Of a stretch of DNA of 64,000 nucleotides, positions 26,737-35,978 are shown piece after piece. The notes below the pieces were generated by a model. It did not search any database. It was not told where the DNA came from and saw only the letters and a program-made list of their open reading frames with translations. This DNA comes from Methylobacterium sp. Leaf123 (GTDB taxonomy: Bacteria; Pseudomonadota; Alphaproteobacteria; Rhizobiales; Beijerinckiaceae): NCBI RefSeq assembly GCF_001423405.1, contig NZ_LMNS01000007.1, positions 1 to 64,000 on the forward strand, written 5' to 3'. How positions within the stretch are numbered: position 1 is the stretch's first letter; each line of letters begins with the position of its first letter. The position numbers and the translations under genes were made by a program.

Positions 26737-27951
26737 ATGAGCACGATCGGGAAGCACGTCTCTCGAAAGGTCGGCCTCGCGGCTGTCCTGTGCGCCCTCG
26801 CGACCGCCACCCCGGCCGATGACGGTCGCGGCCTGCGGCGCGGCGGTGATCCGAGCCGGGTCAGCCTCTCGGGTCTCTCGTCGGGCGCAGTGATGGCCGT
26901 TCAGTACGCGGTGGCCCATTCCGGTTCGGTCGAGGCGGTGGGCGCCGTCGCCGGGCCGCAATGGGGCTGCGCCGAGGCCAGCCTGTCCCGGGCGGTCAAT
27001 GCCTGCCTGTGCGGCCGCAGCGCGCTCACGCCCACGGTCGAGACGGCGCGCCGCTTGGCCGCCGCGGGTGCGATCGACCCCCTCGTATCCGGCAAACCCC
27101 GGGCCCTGAACCGGTCCTGGGTGTTCCAGAGCCCGGCCGACGAGACTGTCACGCCCGAGTCGGGTCGGGCGGGGGCGGCCTTCCTGACCGCGTTCATCGG
27201 CGCTGCGACGCGGCTCGACGAAGGCAACGCAACCGATGGAAGCGACCGCGCCGGGCACGGCATCATCACGCCCGATGGCAGCGAGGCCTGCGCCGCCGAC
27301 GATCGCGATGCAGAGTTCGTCCGGCGCTGCGGCGCGGAGGACAATGTGGGCCGAATGTTCCAGGCGTTGTTCGATCCGGACGCGCCGTACGATCCGAGCC
27401 GACGGGCTCCGCCCATCCCCGAATCCGAGCTATGGGCCTTCGATCAACAGCCCCTGATCGACCGGGTGACCGCCCGCCATCCGTCCCTGGCGAACGACCA
27501 TTTCAATCCCCTCTGACTCGGGTGGCCGGACAAGAGTTCCCGTCGGCGCAACCTCGATATGGCCCCGAAGGGCTACCTCTACGTGCCGCCCGCCTGCCGT
27601 GCGGCCGGCAGCGCGTGCCGGGTGCACGTTGCGCTCCACGGCTGCAAACAGGAGGCGCGGTCCTTCGCGCTGAAGGCGGGCTACAACGAATGGGCGGAGC
27701 ATTACCGGGCGATCATCGTCTACCCGGCGATTGCGCCGAGCGTGCCCGTCTCCGCCGCCCTCTGCCGGCTTCCGGCGCTCGATGGCGCCGTGGACGCGGC
27801 GTGGATCGAGCCGAACCCGAACGGCTGCTGGGATTGGTGGGGCTACCTCGACGCCGCCTCGGACAAGGGGCGCTCTCTCACGAAGCAGGCGCCGCAGATC
27901 GGGGTTCTCACCGGCATCATTGCCGAGGTGACTGCAGCGGCCTCGGATTGA
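26737..27951 (+). pseudogene. Secreted PHB-depolymerase-like esterase with internal stop
   Basis: The first part (26737-27516) has a signal-like N-terminus and a lipase box LSGLSSGAVMA. The second part (27559-27951) holds YLYVPPAC, CRVHVALHGCKQ, GYNEWAE and NGCWDWWGY, all typical of extracellular poly(3-hydroxybutyrate) depolymerases with Ser-Asp-His chemistry. Both parts are in the same frame, separated by one TGA at 27514-27516 and 14 poorly conserved codons. It looks like one 405-codon gene with a nonsense codon, although compensating indels in the gap are possible. The Ser and other catalytic residues end up on separate pieces, so activity is unlikely. Confidence 0.65.
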
Positions 27952-28476
27952 CCTCGGGCGCGATAAGAACGGTGGGGCCGAGCCGATGGAGAGGTTCGGC
28001 CTGGGCCGAAGGCGCTGGAAAGGCAGCGCGGATGGAGGGCAAGCGCCGCATCGAGCATGCTGAAGCCTCAGACGATCGCGGTACAGAAACAAGGCGTGTC
28101 GCAAATCCGGTTCGTGCGACTGCGTCAACGAGCCTGCCCGCTGGGATCAACGCCGCCGTCTCTAACTGATCGCCAAGGTCTCCTGCCCCGGACACTTCGG
28201 ACGTTCGAAAAGCCGGAAGATGGAATCGACGCTGAGCAGCGGAGAGTCCGCCGTTTCGCGTATCCAAGAATTGCACAGGACGCGGCCCGAAGTCCCCTCC
28301 CCCGCTCCAACAAGCCGAATCAGTCAGCCTGTCGGACGTACTTTGCTAGTCGTGTCTCGCTGCCAGTATCCCGCCTATTCGAAGGGGATAATTCATCGAA
28401 ATACTTAATTAGATCCGATGATGGGAGTTCTTTGGAAGTTTGTGGATCGTTGGTCTTGGGCTACAAGGCGCTTGCT
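27952..28476. other. Intergenic region before decayed integrase copy
   Basis: No gene supported. From about 28430 the DNA resembles the region upstream of the intact recombinase; both contain TTTGTGGATC about 30-40 bases before the start codon. Confidence 0.45.
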
Positions 28477-28860
28477 ATGGAGTTTGACGCTACTGATTTC
28501 ACCTCTGAGCCGTCCTGCGACGCGTAGGCGTTGCCGGTCCGATTTGTCGCCGCGCGGTCGCCGGGCCTCGACCTGGTCGAGCGAGTGGAGGAGCGCCACG
28601 CCTTCACCGGCAATACGGTCCGTGCGCTCGCCGCCGACAGCCACCTTTTCTCGGCTTGGTGTCGTGAAGCGGGTCGGACTATGCTCTCGGCCACAGCGGA
28701 GATGATCGCCGCCTTCATAAATGCGCGAGCCGACACGAAGGCGCCCCCACGGTCGAGCGCGACCGCTTCTCGATCGCCGCGCTGCCCGCCTGCCAAATTC
28801 CTGCGACGGCGAGATTGTGCGGCTGGCGCTGAACGTGAGAGTGCCGCCGCGGGGCCGTGA
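28477..28860 (+). pseudogene. Decayed second copy of the tyrosine recombinase
   Basis: Starting at 28477 the frame reads MEFDATDFTSEPSCDA, then a TAG, then PGLDLVERVEERHAF, NTVRALAADSHLFSAWCREA and MIAAFINARADTK. This matches the intact recombinase at 6701-7762 block by block. After about 28740 the frame shifts at least once (VERDRFSIAAL, then EIVRLAL in another frame). All of the catalytic domain is missing; the similarity ends at the IS boundary. It is in inverted orientation to the intact copy. Confidence 0.75.
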
Positions 28861-28864
28861 GCGC

Positions 28865-29993
28865 TGACCTTGCCCCCTGTTTGCCCCCGTTCATAACCAG
28901 AGTCCGTTCTGGTTCTGGTCCCGCCGGGACCGGGTTGCAAATGCGTTCGGGGTGAGCCCGCCAAGGCTCGTGTGAGGGCGGCAGGTGTTGTAGTCCACCC
29001 GCCACGCCTCGATGAGGGTCCGGGCCGCCGGCAGGCTCCGGAACAGATGCTCGTTCAGGCATTCGTCGCGCAAGCGCCCATTCAAGCTCTCGACAAAACC
29101 GTTCTGCTGCGGCTTGCCGGGAGCGATGTAGTGCCACGCGACTGCACGCTCCTCCTGCCAGCGCAGGATGGCGTGCGAGGTCAACTCGGTGCCGTTGTCC
29201 GAGACGATCATCAGCGGTTTGCCCCGGCCTGCGATGATCCGGTCGAGTTCGCGCGCGACGCGCTGGCCGGACAGCGACGTGTCGACCACCAGCGCGAGAC
29301 ACTCCCGCGTGCAGTCGTCGACCACGACCAGGATGCGGAAGCGCCGTCCGTCGTCGAGCGTGTCGGAGACGAAGTCGAGGCTCCAGCGCTGGTTCGGCTC
29401 CTGCGGCGCGGCGACCGGTGCCCGCGTGCCAAGGGCTCGTTTGCGCCCACCGCGCCTGCGCACCAACAGACGTTCCTCCCGGTAGAGGCGGAACAACTTC
29501 TTGTGGTTCAGCGTGAGACCCTCCCGGTGCAGCAGGATCAGGAGGCGCCGATAGCCGAACCGGCGGCGCTCGCCGGCCAGGCTGCGCAGGCGTACCCGCA
29601 CAGCCGCATCGTCACCACGGGTCGAGGCGTAGCGGTACGTCTTCGGCTCCAGGCCGATCACCCCGCAGGCGCGACGCTGGGAATAGCCCTTCTCCTCGGC
29701 GGCCCAGCTCACGGCTGCTCTCCGTGCGCCGGGCGTCAGAAGTTTTTTCCCAGCGCCTCGCGCAGCGTCGCCACGTCGAGCATCGCCTCGGCCAGGAGCT
29801 TCTTGAGCTTGCGGTTCTCCTCGTCGAGCGCCTTCAGGCGACGCGCGTCCGAGACCTCCATGCCGCCGAAGCGCGAGCGCCACGTGTAGAACGTCGCGTC
29901 GCTGATGCCGTGGCGGCGGCAGATCTCAGCCACCGGCAGCCCGGCTTGCTGCTCCTTCAGGAGGCCGATGATCTGCTCTGCGCTGAACCGGCT
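28865..29993 (-). mobile_element. IS3-family element, 5'-truncated
   Basis: The right end is set at 28865, where plus-strand sequence begins TGACCTTGCCCCC, a plausible IS terminal repeat 26 bases beyond the transposase stop. The left end is missing: orfA sequence joins a LysR gene fragment directly at 29993/29994, with no start codon, RBS or matching repeat. The copy should be unable to move itself. Confidence 0.7.
28891..29993 (-). pseudogene. IS3-family transposase OrfAB lacking its start
   Basis: OrfA (ends 29736) reads [33 protein letters not shown] and [15 protein letters not shown]. OrfB (28891 to about 29748 in the -1 frame) has the DDE core: Asp in WSLDFVSD, Asp in VSDNGTEL and Glu in [16 protein letters not shown]. 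The overlap holds a canonical A-AAA-AAC slippery heptamer (29742-29748), six bases before the OrfA stop, for programmed -1 frameshifting. Apart from the lost first codons of OrfA the protein is intact. Confidence 0.8.
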
Positions 29994-30566
29994 CCCGCGA
30001 TCGAGTTCGACCTCGACTTCACCGATCGCGTGGTGGACGTGATCGAGGAGGGGTTCGACGCCGTGATCCGCACCGGCGAGGCGCGCGACTCCCGGCTGAT
30101 GATGCGCGGCGCCGGCAGCTTCCCGCACGTGATCGTCGCCTCGCCCGGCTACCTCGCCGAGCGGGGCACGCCGAGCGTGCCGGAGGACCTCGCGGGCCAT
30201 GCCTGCCTGCACCACCGATATCCCTCGACGGGCCGGCTGGAGTGCTGGCCCCTGGTGCGGGACGGCACGGACCTCGACATCGCCCTGCCGGTGACGGCCA
30301 CGGCCAGCACGCTGGAGCCGCAGATCTGCATGGCCGAGGCAGGCTTCGGCCTCGCCTGCCTGCCGCGCTTCGCCGTCCGCCGCCAGCTCGAACACGGCAC
30401 GCTCACGAGCGTCCTCGACGGGCACCTGCGCGTCGCCTCCGCCTTCCACATCCTCTGGCCCGCCAGCCGCCACCCCGCGCCGAAGGTCGCCGCCTTCGTC
30501 GCTTTCATGGCCGAGAACCTCCTGAAGGCGCCGCAGACGACACCAGGTCGGGCGGTCAACGCCTGA
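29994..30566 (+). pseudogene. LysR-family regulator, C-terminal fragment
   Basis: 190 residues of a LysR effector-binding domain: PAIEFDLDFTDRVVDVIEEG, FDAVIRTGEARDSRL and CMAEAGFGLACLPRFAV. The HTH and the first part of the effector domain are missing, cut at the IS join. It cannot bind DNA in this form. Confidence 0.75.
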
Positions 30567-30677
30567 AGGCTTCGCCTGCGACGGCGTGATCTGTCCTATC
30601 TTCGTCCGCAACCGGCCTTATCGGCACTTCCAAGGAGCGTAGTTTGCGGGGACGATCCTCATCGACGGAGACATGAA

Positions 30678-31238
30678 ATGTCCGACGCCGCCCTTCTCGT
30701 GATCGACGCGCAGGAATCCTTTCGCAGACAGCCCTATTTCCGGGACGACGACGTCGCGCGCTATGTCGAGCGCCAGCAGGCGCTGATCGACGGCGCGGCC
30801 GCCGCCGGCCTTCCCGTCGTCCAGGTCTTCCACCTCGCCGACACGGGTCCGTTTTCGGAAGCCTCGGGCTTCGTGCGGAGCTTCGCGCCGCTGCGGATCG
30901 CGCCTGCCGTCACCTTCAGGAAACGCCGGCACAGCGCGCTGGTCGGCACCGGCCTCGATGTCTGGCTCGTTTCCAACCGGATCGGTCGGGTGATCGTCTC
31001 AGGGATCCGCACCGAGCAATGCTGCGAAACCACGACCCGCCACGCCTCGGACCTCGGCTTCGCGGTCGATTACGTGGGCGAGGCGACGTTGACCTTCCCG
31101 ATGACGGACGCGAGCGGTCGCCTCTGGAGCCCGGACGAAATCCGCGCCCGCACGGAACTCGTCCTGGCCGGGCGCTTCGCGCGGATCGCGGGCGTCGAGG
31201 AAGCGCTGGCGGACCAGACCCGGACGCGCGCCGCGTGA
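30678..31238 (+). CDS. Isochorismatase-family cysteine hydrolase
   Basis: A 186-residue cytoplasmic hydrolase with the family triad: Asp10 (LLVIDAQESF), Lys82 (FRKRRHSAL) and Cys115 (GIRTEQCCETT). A second Cys follows directly. The family includes nicotinamidases, N-carbamoylsarcosine amidases and other amidases, so the substrate is open. Its stop overlaps the GTG of a GlxA-type regulator (GTGA), which suggests one transcript and coupled translation. Confidence 0.8.
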   Translation: MSDAALLVIDAQESFRRQPYFRDDDVARYVERQQALIDGAAAAGLPVVQVFHLADTGPFSEASGFVRSFAPLRIAPAVTFRKRRHSALVGTGLDVWLVSNRIGRVIVSGIRTEQCCETTTRHASDLGFAVDYVGEATLTFPMTDASGRLWSPDEIRARTELVLAGRFARIAGVEEALADQTRTRAA

Positions 31239-32245
31239 CGACCGCGACGGCGGATACGCGCGCGATTGCGGTCTTCGTCGTCGTGCCGCCGCGCCTTCTT
31301 CTTCTGGACGTGGCCGGCCCCGCCGAGGTTCTGCGCAAAGCCAACGAGAGACAGGCGACCCTTCGCTTCGCGGTCACCTATGTCGGTCCGCACGAAGCGG
31401 CGCGGACTTCGGCCGGGCTTGCGCTCGCCGGCATCGCGCCGCTGCCCGAGACGTTGCCGCCGGGCGCAGTCGTGATCATACCGGGGGCCGTCGACAGGCC
31501 GCTCGGATCCGGGCCGGACCGGGGAGCAGAGGACGCGGTGCGGGAAGCCCGGATCGTCCATTGGCTGGCCCAAGTGGTGCGCCCTGGCATCCGCCTCGTC
31601 TGCATCTGTTCGGGCGCGCTCCTCGCCGCCCGCGCAGGGCTGCTCGACGGACACGACTGCACCACCCATCATGCCGTGATCGACGACCTGACACGGCTCG
31701 CGCCACGCGCCCGCGTGCTCGAAAACCGGCTGTTCGTGGAAAGCGGCGAGAGGCTGACCAGCGCCGGGGTCACGGCGGGCGTCGATCTCATGCTCCATCT
31801 GATGGCGCGCGAACTCGGTCACGGGGCGGCGCTCGCCATCGCACGCGATCTCGTCGTCTACGTCCGGCGTGGGGCCGACGATCCGCAACTGTCGCCCTGG
31901 CTGGAAGGGCGCAACCACATCCATCCCGCAATCCATCGTGCCCAGGACGCGGTGACGGCCGATCCCGCGCGCAACTGGTCCGTGCCGGTGCTGGCCAGCA
32001 TCGCGGCGACGAGCCCTCGCCATCTCTCGCGCCTCTTCAACGAAGCGACCGGCATGAGCGTGATCGACTACGTCAACCGGATGCGGGTTGCCCTCGCCTT
32101 CGACCTCGTGGCGAATTCGACGCTCGACATGGAGCATGTCGCCGAGCGCGCCGGCTTCGCCTCCGCCCGCCAGTTCCGCCGCGCGTGGAACCGTTATCAT
32201 CCCTCGCCCCCGGGCCGTTGGCGCGGATCGCACGAGAGGCGCTGA
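31235..32245 (+). CDS. GlxA-type AraC regulator (DJ-1/PfpI + HTH)
   Basis: A 336-residue protein: an N-terminal DJ-1/PfpI domain (residues about 10-190, Cys block LVCICSGALLAA) and a C-terminal AraC HTH (SPRHLSRLFNEATGMSVIDY; HVAERAGFASARQFRRAW). The GTG start is chosen because it overlaps the previous stop by four bases. It is an intact relative of the frameshifted regulator at 326-1343. It probably controls the hydrolase gene it follows. Confidence 0.8.
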   Translation: MTTATADTRAIAVFVVVPPRLLLLDVAGPAEVLRKANERQATLRFAVTYVGPHEAARTSAGLALAGIAPLPETLPPGAVVIIPGAVDRPLGSGPDRGAEDAVREARIVHWLAQVVRPGIRLVCICSGALLAARAGLLDGHDCTTHHAVIDDLTRLAPRARVLENRLFVESGERLTSAGVTAGVDLMLHLMARELGHGAALAIARDLVVYVRRGADDPQLSPWLEGRNHIHPAIHRAQDAVTADPARNWSVPVLASIAATSPRHLSRLFNEATGMSVIDYVNRMRVALAFDLVANSTLDMEHVAERAGFASARQFRRAWNRYHPSPPGRWRGSHERR

Positions 32246-32913
32246 CCCTCGTCGCGTCCCCGCGCTGAACGATCCGTGCCGTTCCGATTCTTCTCGAGCC
32301 CGACACGCTCCGGCACCTGCCGCCCTGAGAACGGCGGCCGTCTGATCCTCTCCATCAGCCCCGGTCCAAAGCCAGCAGGTCACCACAACCGCACCGCAGC
32401 ACAACGCGGCAACCTTGGCAGTGCGGGCAAGCGTGGCGGTGCGTTCATGGATCGTGATGGCGACGCTCACGCCGGAGAGGGGCAAGTCGAGCGAGCTGAC
32501 CGTTGCGGTCTAGATCCGTATCCGACCCGATTGCATCAGACCGGCGTCTCCAGATCTTTGTTTTGACGCGCTTTCTTTCGCCGGACTGGCGCCCACTTCG
32601 TCGGAAAGCGCTCTAGCCGACCGGCTGACGCAACTCCTGATCGTTGGACAGTCTAAAGCAGCGCCCTTGCGATGAGCAAATGAGCAGGAAGAGCTTGAAA
32701 ATTGAGAAGCCAGCCAATTGAATTCATATCAAAAGCTGTAATAGGATCATATTCCTTGTGCGGCCTTAAAAATCGCCATGAAATATCAGCAATGGCGATA
32801 AATTGAGCTGTTATTGCACAAGCGATGACTTGCGATGCTGCGCTGCAGCAGGCAAACATGACGGAACGAGGTTAACGGCGTCTTTCGAGGATCCCGTAAA
32901 AACGGAGGCTCAA
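32246..32913 (+). other. Region upstream of the exopolysaccharide locus
   Basis: No gene seen. Bases 32650-32870 are distinctly AT-rich compared with either side and probably carry the promoter of the polysaccharide genes. Confidence 0.45.
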
Positions 32914-33615
32914 GTGTCGGATCAGAATCTGTCCATTGCTGGCCCGCGTCTGAAGTGGGCGCCGTTTGTTGCGGCAGGGCGCCAGTTCGGCTCGCAGCGA
33001 ATCTTCGATCGAGCATTCAAGCGATGCTTCGACCTGAGCGCCGCTGTCACCGCATTGATGCTTCTGCTGCCTTTGCTTGCCTTGTTCGCTCTTGCGATTT
33101 GGGCCATCGACGGCGGGTCGCCATTCTATAGCCATCGCCGGCTCGGCCGGGGCCAGAAAAGCTTTGGCTGCCTGAAGTTTCGTACCATGCGTACCGACAG
33201 CCAGGAGGCGCTCGCACGTCATCTGTCGGAAGATCCGGCCGCGCTCGCCGAGTGGAACCTGACCTGCAAGCTGAAGGACGATCCGCGCATCACGCCGATC
33301 GGCCGCGTCTTGCGCAAGTCGAGCCTCGACGAGTTGCCGCAGCTCATCAATATCATCAAAGGTGAGATGAGTTTCGTAGGACCGCGGCCGATCGTCGAGA
33401 CGGAGATCGAGAAGTACGGCGATGCTGCATCGTCCTACTTCGCCGTGCGCCCGGGCCTCACCGGTGCTTGGCAGGTCAGCGGGCGTTCCGACACGACCTA
33501 CGCGGAGCGGGTGCGCCTCGACCGCCAATACGTCGAGACGCAGAATTTTACCGGCGATCTTCTCATCATCCTTCGCACGATCCCGGCCGTCTTCATGGTC
33601 AAGGGCTCCTACTAG
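32914..33615 (+). CDS. Priming sugar-phosphate transferase (ExoY/WcaJ type)
   Basis: A 233-residue membrane protein. One hydrophobic helix (AAVTALMLLLPLLALFALAI) is followed by the polyprenyl-phosphate transferase core: PFYSHRRLGRGQKSFGCLKF, KSSLDELPQLINI, GEMSFVGPRP and RPGLTGAWQVSGRS. It moves the first sugar phosphate from a nucleotide sugar to undecaprenyl phosphate at the inner membrane. GTG at 32914 has a clean GGAGG five bases upstream; the open frame runs further up without similarity. It is the first gene of the EPS locus. Confidence 0.88.
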   Translation: MSDQNLSIAGPRLKWAPFVAAGRQFGSQRIFDRAFKRCFDLSAAVTALMLLLPLLALFALAIWAIDGGSPFYSHRRLGRGQKSFGCLKFRTMRTDSQEALARHLSEDPAALAEWNLTCKLKDDPRITPIGRVLRKSSLDELPQLINIIKGEMSFVGPRPIVETEIEKYGDAASSYFAVRPGLTGAWQVSGRSDTTYAERVRLDRQYVETQNFTGDLLIILRTIPAVFMVKGSY

Positions 33616-33826
33616 CCTCAGGGGCGGGTCGCGGTGACTTCCGGATATGAGCGTGCCCAAGCGCACGAGCATCGTATCCGAAGGATCGGCCCCGCCGGAT
33701 CGACGCCAGCGGACCATTCCTCCGGTTCTATCGTTCGCTGCACCGAGATCTAGGGAATGCGGCCATTGAATATGGCCCTTCCCCGGCGAGCCTCATTTTC
33801 CGGAATGCCAGCCTCGGAGAAGCGTC

Positions 33827-34996
33827 ATGCGCGTTGCGATCATACATTACTGGCTCGTGGGCATGCGCGGCGGCGAGAAGGTGGTCGAGGCGCTCTGCCG
33901 GATGTATCCGGAAGCCGACATCTTCACGCATGTGGTCGTACCGGAGGCCCTGTCGGAGGATCTGCGCCGCCACACGATCCACACTTCGTTCATCGCGAAG
34001 TTGCCGCGGGCGGCGCGGATGTACAAATCCTATCTTCCTCTGATGCCGCTGGCGCTGGAGCAGCTCGATCTTAGTGGATATGACCTGATCATCAGCAGCG
34101 AATCCGGTCCCGCCAAGGGCATCATTCCGCCGGAGGGTGCGGTCCACCTCTGCTACTGTCACTCCCCGATGCGGTACATCTGGAACATGTACCACGATTA
34201 CAAGCGCACCGCCGGGCCGGTCGCGCGGGCTGCGATGCCGCTCCTGACCCATTACTTGCGAACCTGGGACGAGAGTTCGGCCGCGCGGGTCGATCGGTTC
34301 GTCGCCAATTCAAGCACCGTGGCCGGTCGCGTGCGCCGTTACTACCGCCGGGACGCCGAGGTCGTGCATCCACCGGTCGACGTCAGCGCCTTCGCGCCGG
34401 TCGCACCGGAGGAGGTCAGCGACTACTACCTGATGGTCGGCGAGCTGGTCCGCTACAAGCGGCCGGACATCGCGGTGCGTGCCTTCAACGCCCTCAAGCG
34501 GCGCCTCGTGGTGATCGGGGGCGGCGAGATGCTGGCCGAGTTGCGCGCGCTCGCCGGCCCCACCGTGGAGATCCTCGGATCGCAGCCCTTCGCCACCCTG
34601 CGCCACCACTACGCGCGGGCGCGCGGCCTCATCTTCCCCGGCGAGGAGGATTTCGGCATCGTGCCGGTGGAGGCGATGGCGAGCGGTCGTCCGGTCATCG
34701 CCTACGGACGCGGCGGCGCCACCGAAACCGTGATCGATGGCCGCACCGGCCTGTTCTTCGACGAGCAGAGCGAGGATGCGCTGATCGACGCCATCGCACG
34801 GCTGGAAGGCCTCGAACTCGATCCGGCCGAGATCGCTCTGCACGCGCGCCAATTCAATCCTGCCCGGTTCGAACGTCAGATGCGCGACGCCGTCGCAGCG
34901 GCCTGGGTGGAAGCCTATGGCCGCCAGCCGCCCTCGACGGTGCCGGAGGCCGGTGCGCCCATTCCCCTGACCCGCAGACGCCCTGCCTATGCGTAA
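33827..34996 (+). CDS. Glycosyltransferase family 4
   Basis: A 389-residue GT-B enzyme: an N-terminal acceptor domain (IIHYWLVGMRGGEKVVEALC) and a C-terminal nucleotide-sugar domain with the E-x7-E motif in GEEDFGIVPVEAMASG. It is expected to add one sugar to the lipid-linked repeat unit on the cytoplasmic side. Sugar and linkage cannot be read from sequence. The end overlaps the next gene by eight bases. Confidence 0.85.
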   Translation: MRVAIIHYWLVGMRGGEKVVEALCRMYPEADIFTHVVVPEALSEDLRRHTIHTSFIAKLPRAARMYKSYLPLMPLALEQLDLSGYDLIISSESGPAKGIIPPEGAVHLCYCHSPMRYIWNMYHDYKRTAGPVARAAMPLLTHYLRTWDESSAARVDRFVANSSTVAGRVRRYYRRDAEVVHPPVDVSAFAPVAPEEVSDYYLMVGELVRYKRPDIAVRAFNALKRRLVVIGGGEMLAELRALAGPTVEILGSQPFATLRHHYARARGLIFPGEEDFGIVPVEAMASGRPVIAYGRGGATETVIDGRTGLFFDEQSEDALIDAIARLEGLELDPAEIALHARQFNPARFERQMRDAVAAAWVEAYGRQPPSTVPEAGAPIPLTRRRPAYA

Positions 34997-35978
34997 GCCT
35001 CCCGTCAGCGGTGCGGGCGCAGCGGCGATGAAGACGGCCCGCCTTCCCATGGGCTCGGCGCCTGGGACACGGACGATCTGGGGCGGTGAGCGGGCGGCGA
35101 ATGAGGCGTCGGAGGGCATCGCCTCGACCCTCGGGCTCCTGCGCCGAAAACTGCCGTTCCTGGTGCTGTGGGTCGCGGCCTTCGTCGTGGCCGGCGCGAT
35201 CTACGTGAAGCTGCTGCGGCCGGATTTCGTCGCCACGACACAGGTGCTCCTGCAACCGCGCATCGTCATCAACGATGGCCCCGAGGACGAGCGGCACTTC
35301 CATCAATTCATGATCGACGGCGAGCAATGCGAGACCGAGCTGCGCGTCCTGCGCTCGGAGCAGTTGCTCTACCGCGTGTTCAAGATGCTGAACCTGTCTG
35401 AGGCGCCCGAGATCCGCCGGGGTCCCGACGGGCTGTGGGCGTATGTCGACGCCACGCTCCACAAGCTCGAGCGCCTGATCGGGCCCGCCGACGACGGTGT
35501 CCAGCCCTTCTATGCCTTCGCCAACCGGGTGCGCTCACGCCGCCTCGGTCTGTCCTACGTGATCGAAATTTCCTACCGCGCGCAGACCCCCCAGCAGGCG
35601 GCGCGGGTCGTGAACGCCATTGCCGTGGCCTACGCCGCGCACCGCCTGCGCGGCGTGCTCGCCCGCGAGCAGCGCGGCGGTGTCTACCTCGAGAGCCGCC
35701 TGAAAAGCTTGCACACGCAGCTCCTGGCAGCCGATGCCGGCCTTCGCTCCGGCATCATCCCCGAGAGCGGCATGCCCGATGCCGACGTTCGCCTGCTCGG
35801 GCCCGCCACGCTGCCGCTGCGCAGCTCCTTCCCGAAGCCGGGACCGCTGCTCACCATGATGGCCGGGCTCGGGGCGGTGAGCGGTCTGCTGATCGTGCTG
35901 CTGCCGCGGACCACACCGCCGCGGGCGCTCCGAACGGACCGCATCGGAAACTCGCCTGAACGCGTGAGGATCGCATGA
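34989..35978 (+). CDS. Wzz/GumC-type chain-length protein without kinase domain
   Basis: A 329-residue inner-membrane protein with helices at about residues 54-74 and 288-308 and a periplasmic Wzz domain between them (LRPDFVATTQVLLQPRI; Pro-rich PKPGPLL before the second helix). These polysaccharide co-polymerases set chain length and link polymerase to export. It overlaps the genes on both sides and lies directly before the export protein gene. A second protein of this class is at 41255. Confidence 0.78.
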   Translation: MRKPPVSGAGAAAMKTARLPMGSAPGTRTIWGGERAANEASEGIASTLGLLRRKLPFLVLWVAAFVVAGAIYVKLLRPDFVATTQVLLQPRIVINDGPEDERHFHQFMIDGEQCETELRVLRSEQLLYRVFKMLNLSEAPEIRRGPDGLWAYVDATLHKLERLIGPADDGVQPFYAFANRVRSRRLGLSYVIEISYRAQTPQQAARVVNAIAVAYAAHRLRGVLAREQRGGVYLESRLKSLHTQLLAADAGLRSGIIPESGMPDADVRLLGPATLPLRSSFPKPGPLLTMMAGLGAVSGLLIVLLPRTTPPRALRTDRIGNSPERVRIA

